From assembly GCA_934463265.1 (NCBI GenBank), contig CAKSIU010000002.1, forward strand, positions 1 through 64,000: a stretch of 64,000 bases of DNA. Direction: 5' to 3'. The DNA is from an uncultured Eubacteriales bacterium. GTDB lineage: Bacteria; Bacillota; Clostridia; Oscillospirales; Acutalibacteraceae. Shown here piece after piece: positions 63,825-64,000 of this stretch; position 1 is the stretch's first letter, and every line of letters starts with the position of its first letter. The notes under the pieces were generated by a model that ran no database searches, was not told the origin of the DNA, and worked only from the letters and a program-made list of their open reading frames with translations. Both the position numbers and the translations under genes were made by a program.

Positions 63825-64000
63825 TTGAATAAAAAAAATCATGGAAATAGTGTCGTCAACGCCGTCTGGGAATTAGCCGCACCTATCGCCAATAACTTAG
63901 GTCTAGAAATTTGGGATATTAAATTCTTAAAAGAAGGCGTAAATTATTATCTTAGAATATTTATTGACAGCGAAAATGGTATCACAATTGATGACTGCGA
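63825..64000 (+). CDS. rimP: ribosome maturation factor RimP (partial, runs off the right edge)
   Basis: RimP assists 30S subunit maturation. The visible 58 residues begin NKKNHGNSVVNAVWELAAPI and continue to LEIWDIKFLKEGVNYYLRIF, IDSENGITIDDC. The typical RimP signature (AxxLGLE-WD-F-K-G--YYLR-FID---GI-IDDC) is complete. The start is TTG 63825, nine bases after GAGGTG. In Firmicutes the genes nusA, infB and rbfA normally follow outside the window. Confidence 0.93.
   Translation, partial: MNKKNHGNSVVNAVWELAAPIANNLGLEIWDIKFLKEGVNYYLRIFIDSENGITIDDC

Overview
The window is AT-rich DNA from a low-GC Gram-positive, spore-forming bacterium of the class Clostridia, most likely an Oscillospirales/Ruminococcaceae-like lineage. 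Supporting signs are the spoIIGA-sigE pair, a spoIVFA-spoIVFB-like pair, a fused ispH-ribosomal-S1 gene, TmcAL, SMC/FtsY/RNase III in Firmicutes order, strong GGAGG ribosome binding sites and many TTG or GTG starts. No species can be named from the sequence alone. Nearly all genes lie on the minus strand, which suggests that the replication fork moves from the right side of the window to the left.

Layout. 1-1640 is accessory debris: the end of one IS3-type insertion sequence, a GH25 lysozyme-LysM gene missing its front, a second truncated IS3-type element, small repeats and hairpins. It sits against the 3' end of a tRNA-Leu(UAG) gene. 1849-4633 holds an aminotransferase, a lipoprotein, acpS and a small membrane protein. 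4690-5930 has no intact gene; it holds the last part of a group II intron and a decayed phage tail module. 5938-13227 is metabolism and envelope: ackA, tmcAL, a class B PBP, a small P-loop protein, pgi and a D,D-carboxypeptidase. 13434-13721 is a small plus-strand gene with a double-glycine motif, its own promoter, a perfect 20-bp operator-like palindrome and a terminator. 13767-19785 holds sigE-spoIIGA, manC, an AI-2E transporter, an M24 peptidase, aroQ and a YqeG phosphatase.

19849-36955 is a long, tightly packed run of housekeeping genes, all on the minus strand: infC-rpmI-rplT, then rRNA methyltransferase, dprA, topA, trmFO, plsX, rnc, smc, ftsY, yhbY, yqeK, rsfS, leuS and finally rpsU. 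infC has a non-canonical AUU start and an attenuator-like leader. 37254-45506 carries a secreted papain-like protease on the plus strand, the SpoIVFB/SpoIVFA-like pair, a hemolysin III protein, typA, a LURP-one-like protein, a Na/Pi transporter and prfB.

45680-47722 (plus) is a RING/zinc-ribbon membrane protein and galE. 47729-56740 (minus) is engB, a small gene broken by an in-frame UGA, clpX-clpP-tig, a phosphoesterase, an M19 dipeptidase, yraN, rnhB, rbgA, lepB and rplS. 57197-57673 (plus) is a Nif11-like double-glycine peptide precursor with a near-consensus promoter. 57721-63578 (minus) is ispH-S1, yqgF, valS and a small XRE regulator with a long palindrome in front of it. The start of rimP (plus) runs off the right edge.

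The core genes serve translation, tRNA modification, ribosome assembly, chromosome segregation, protein secretion and turnover, cell-wall synthesis and sporulation. The least ordinary content is the two orphan double-glycine peptides, each with its own promoter and terminator and no transporter or modifying enzyme in the window, together with the mobile-element debris at the left. No CRISPR array, complete prophage or intact defence system is visible.
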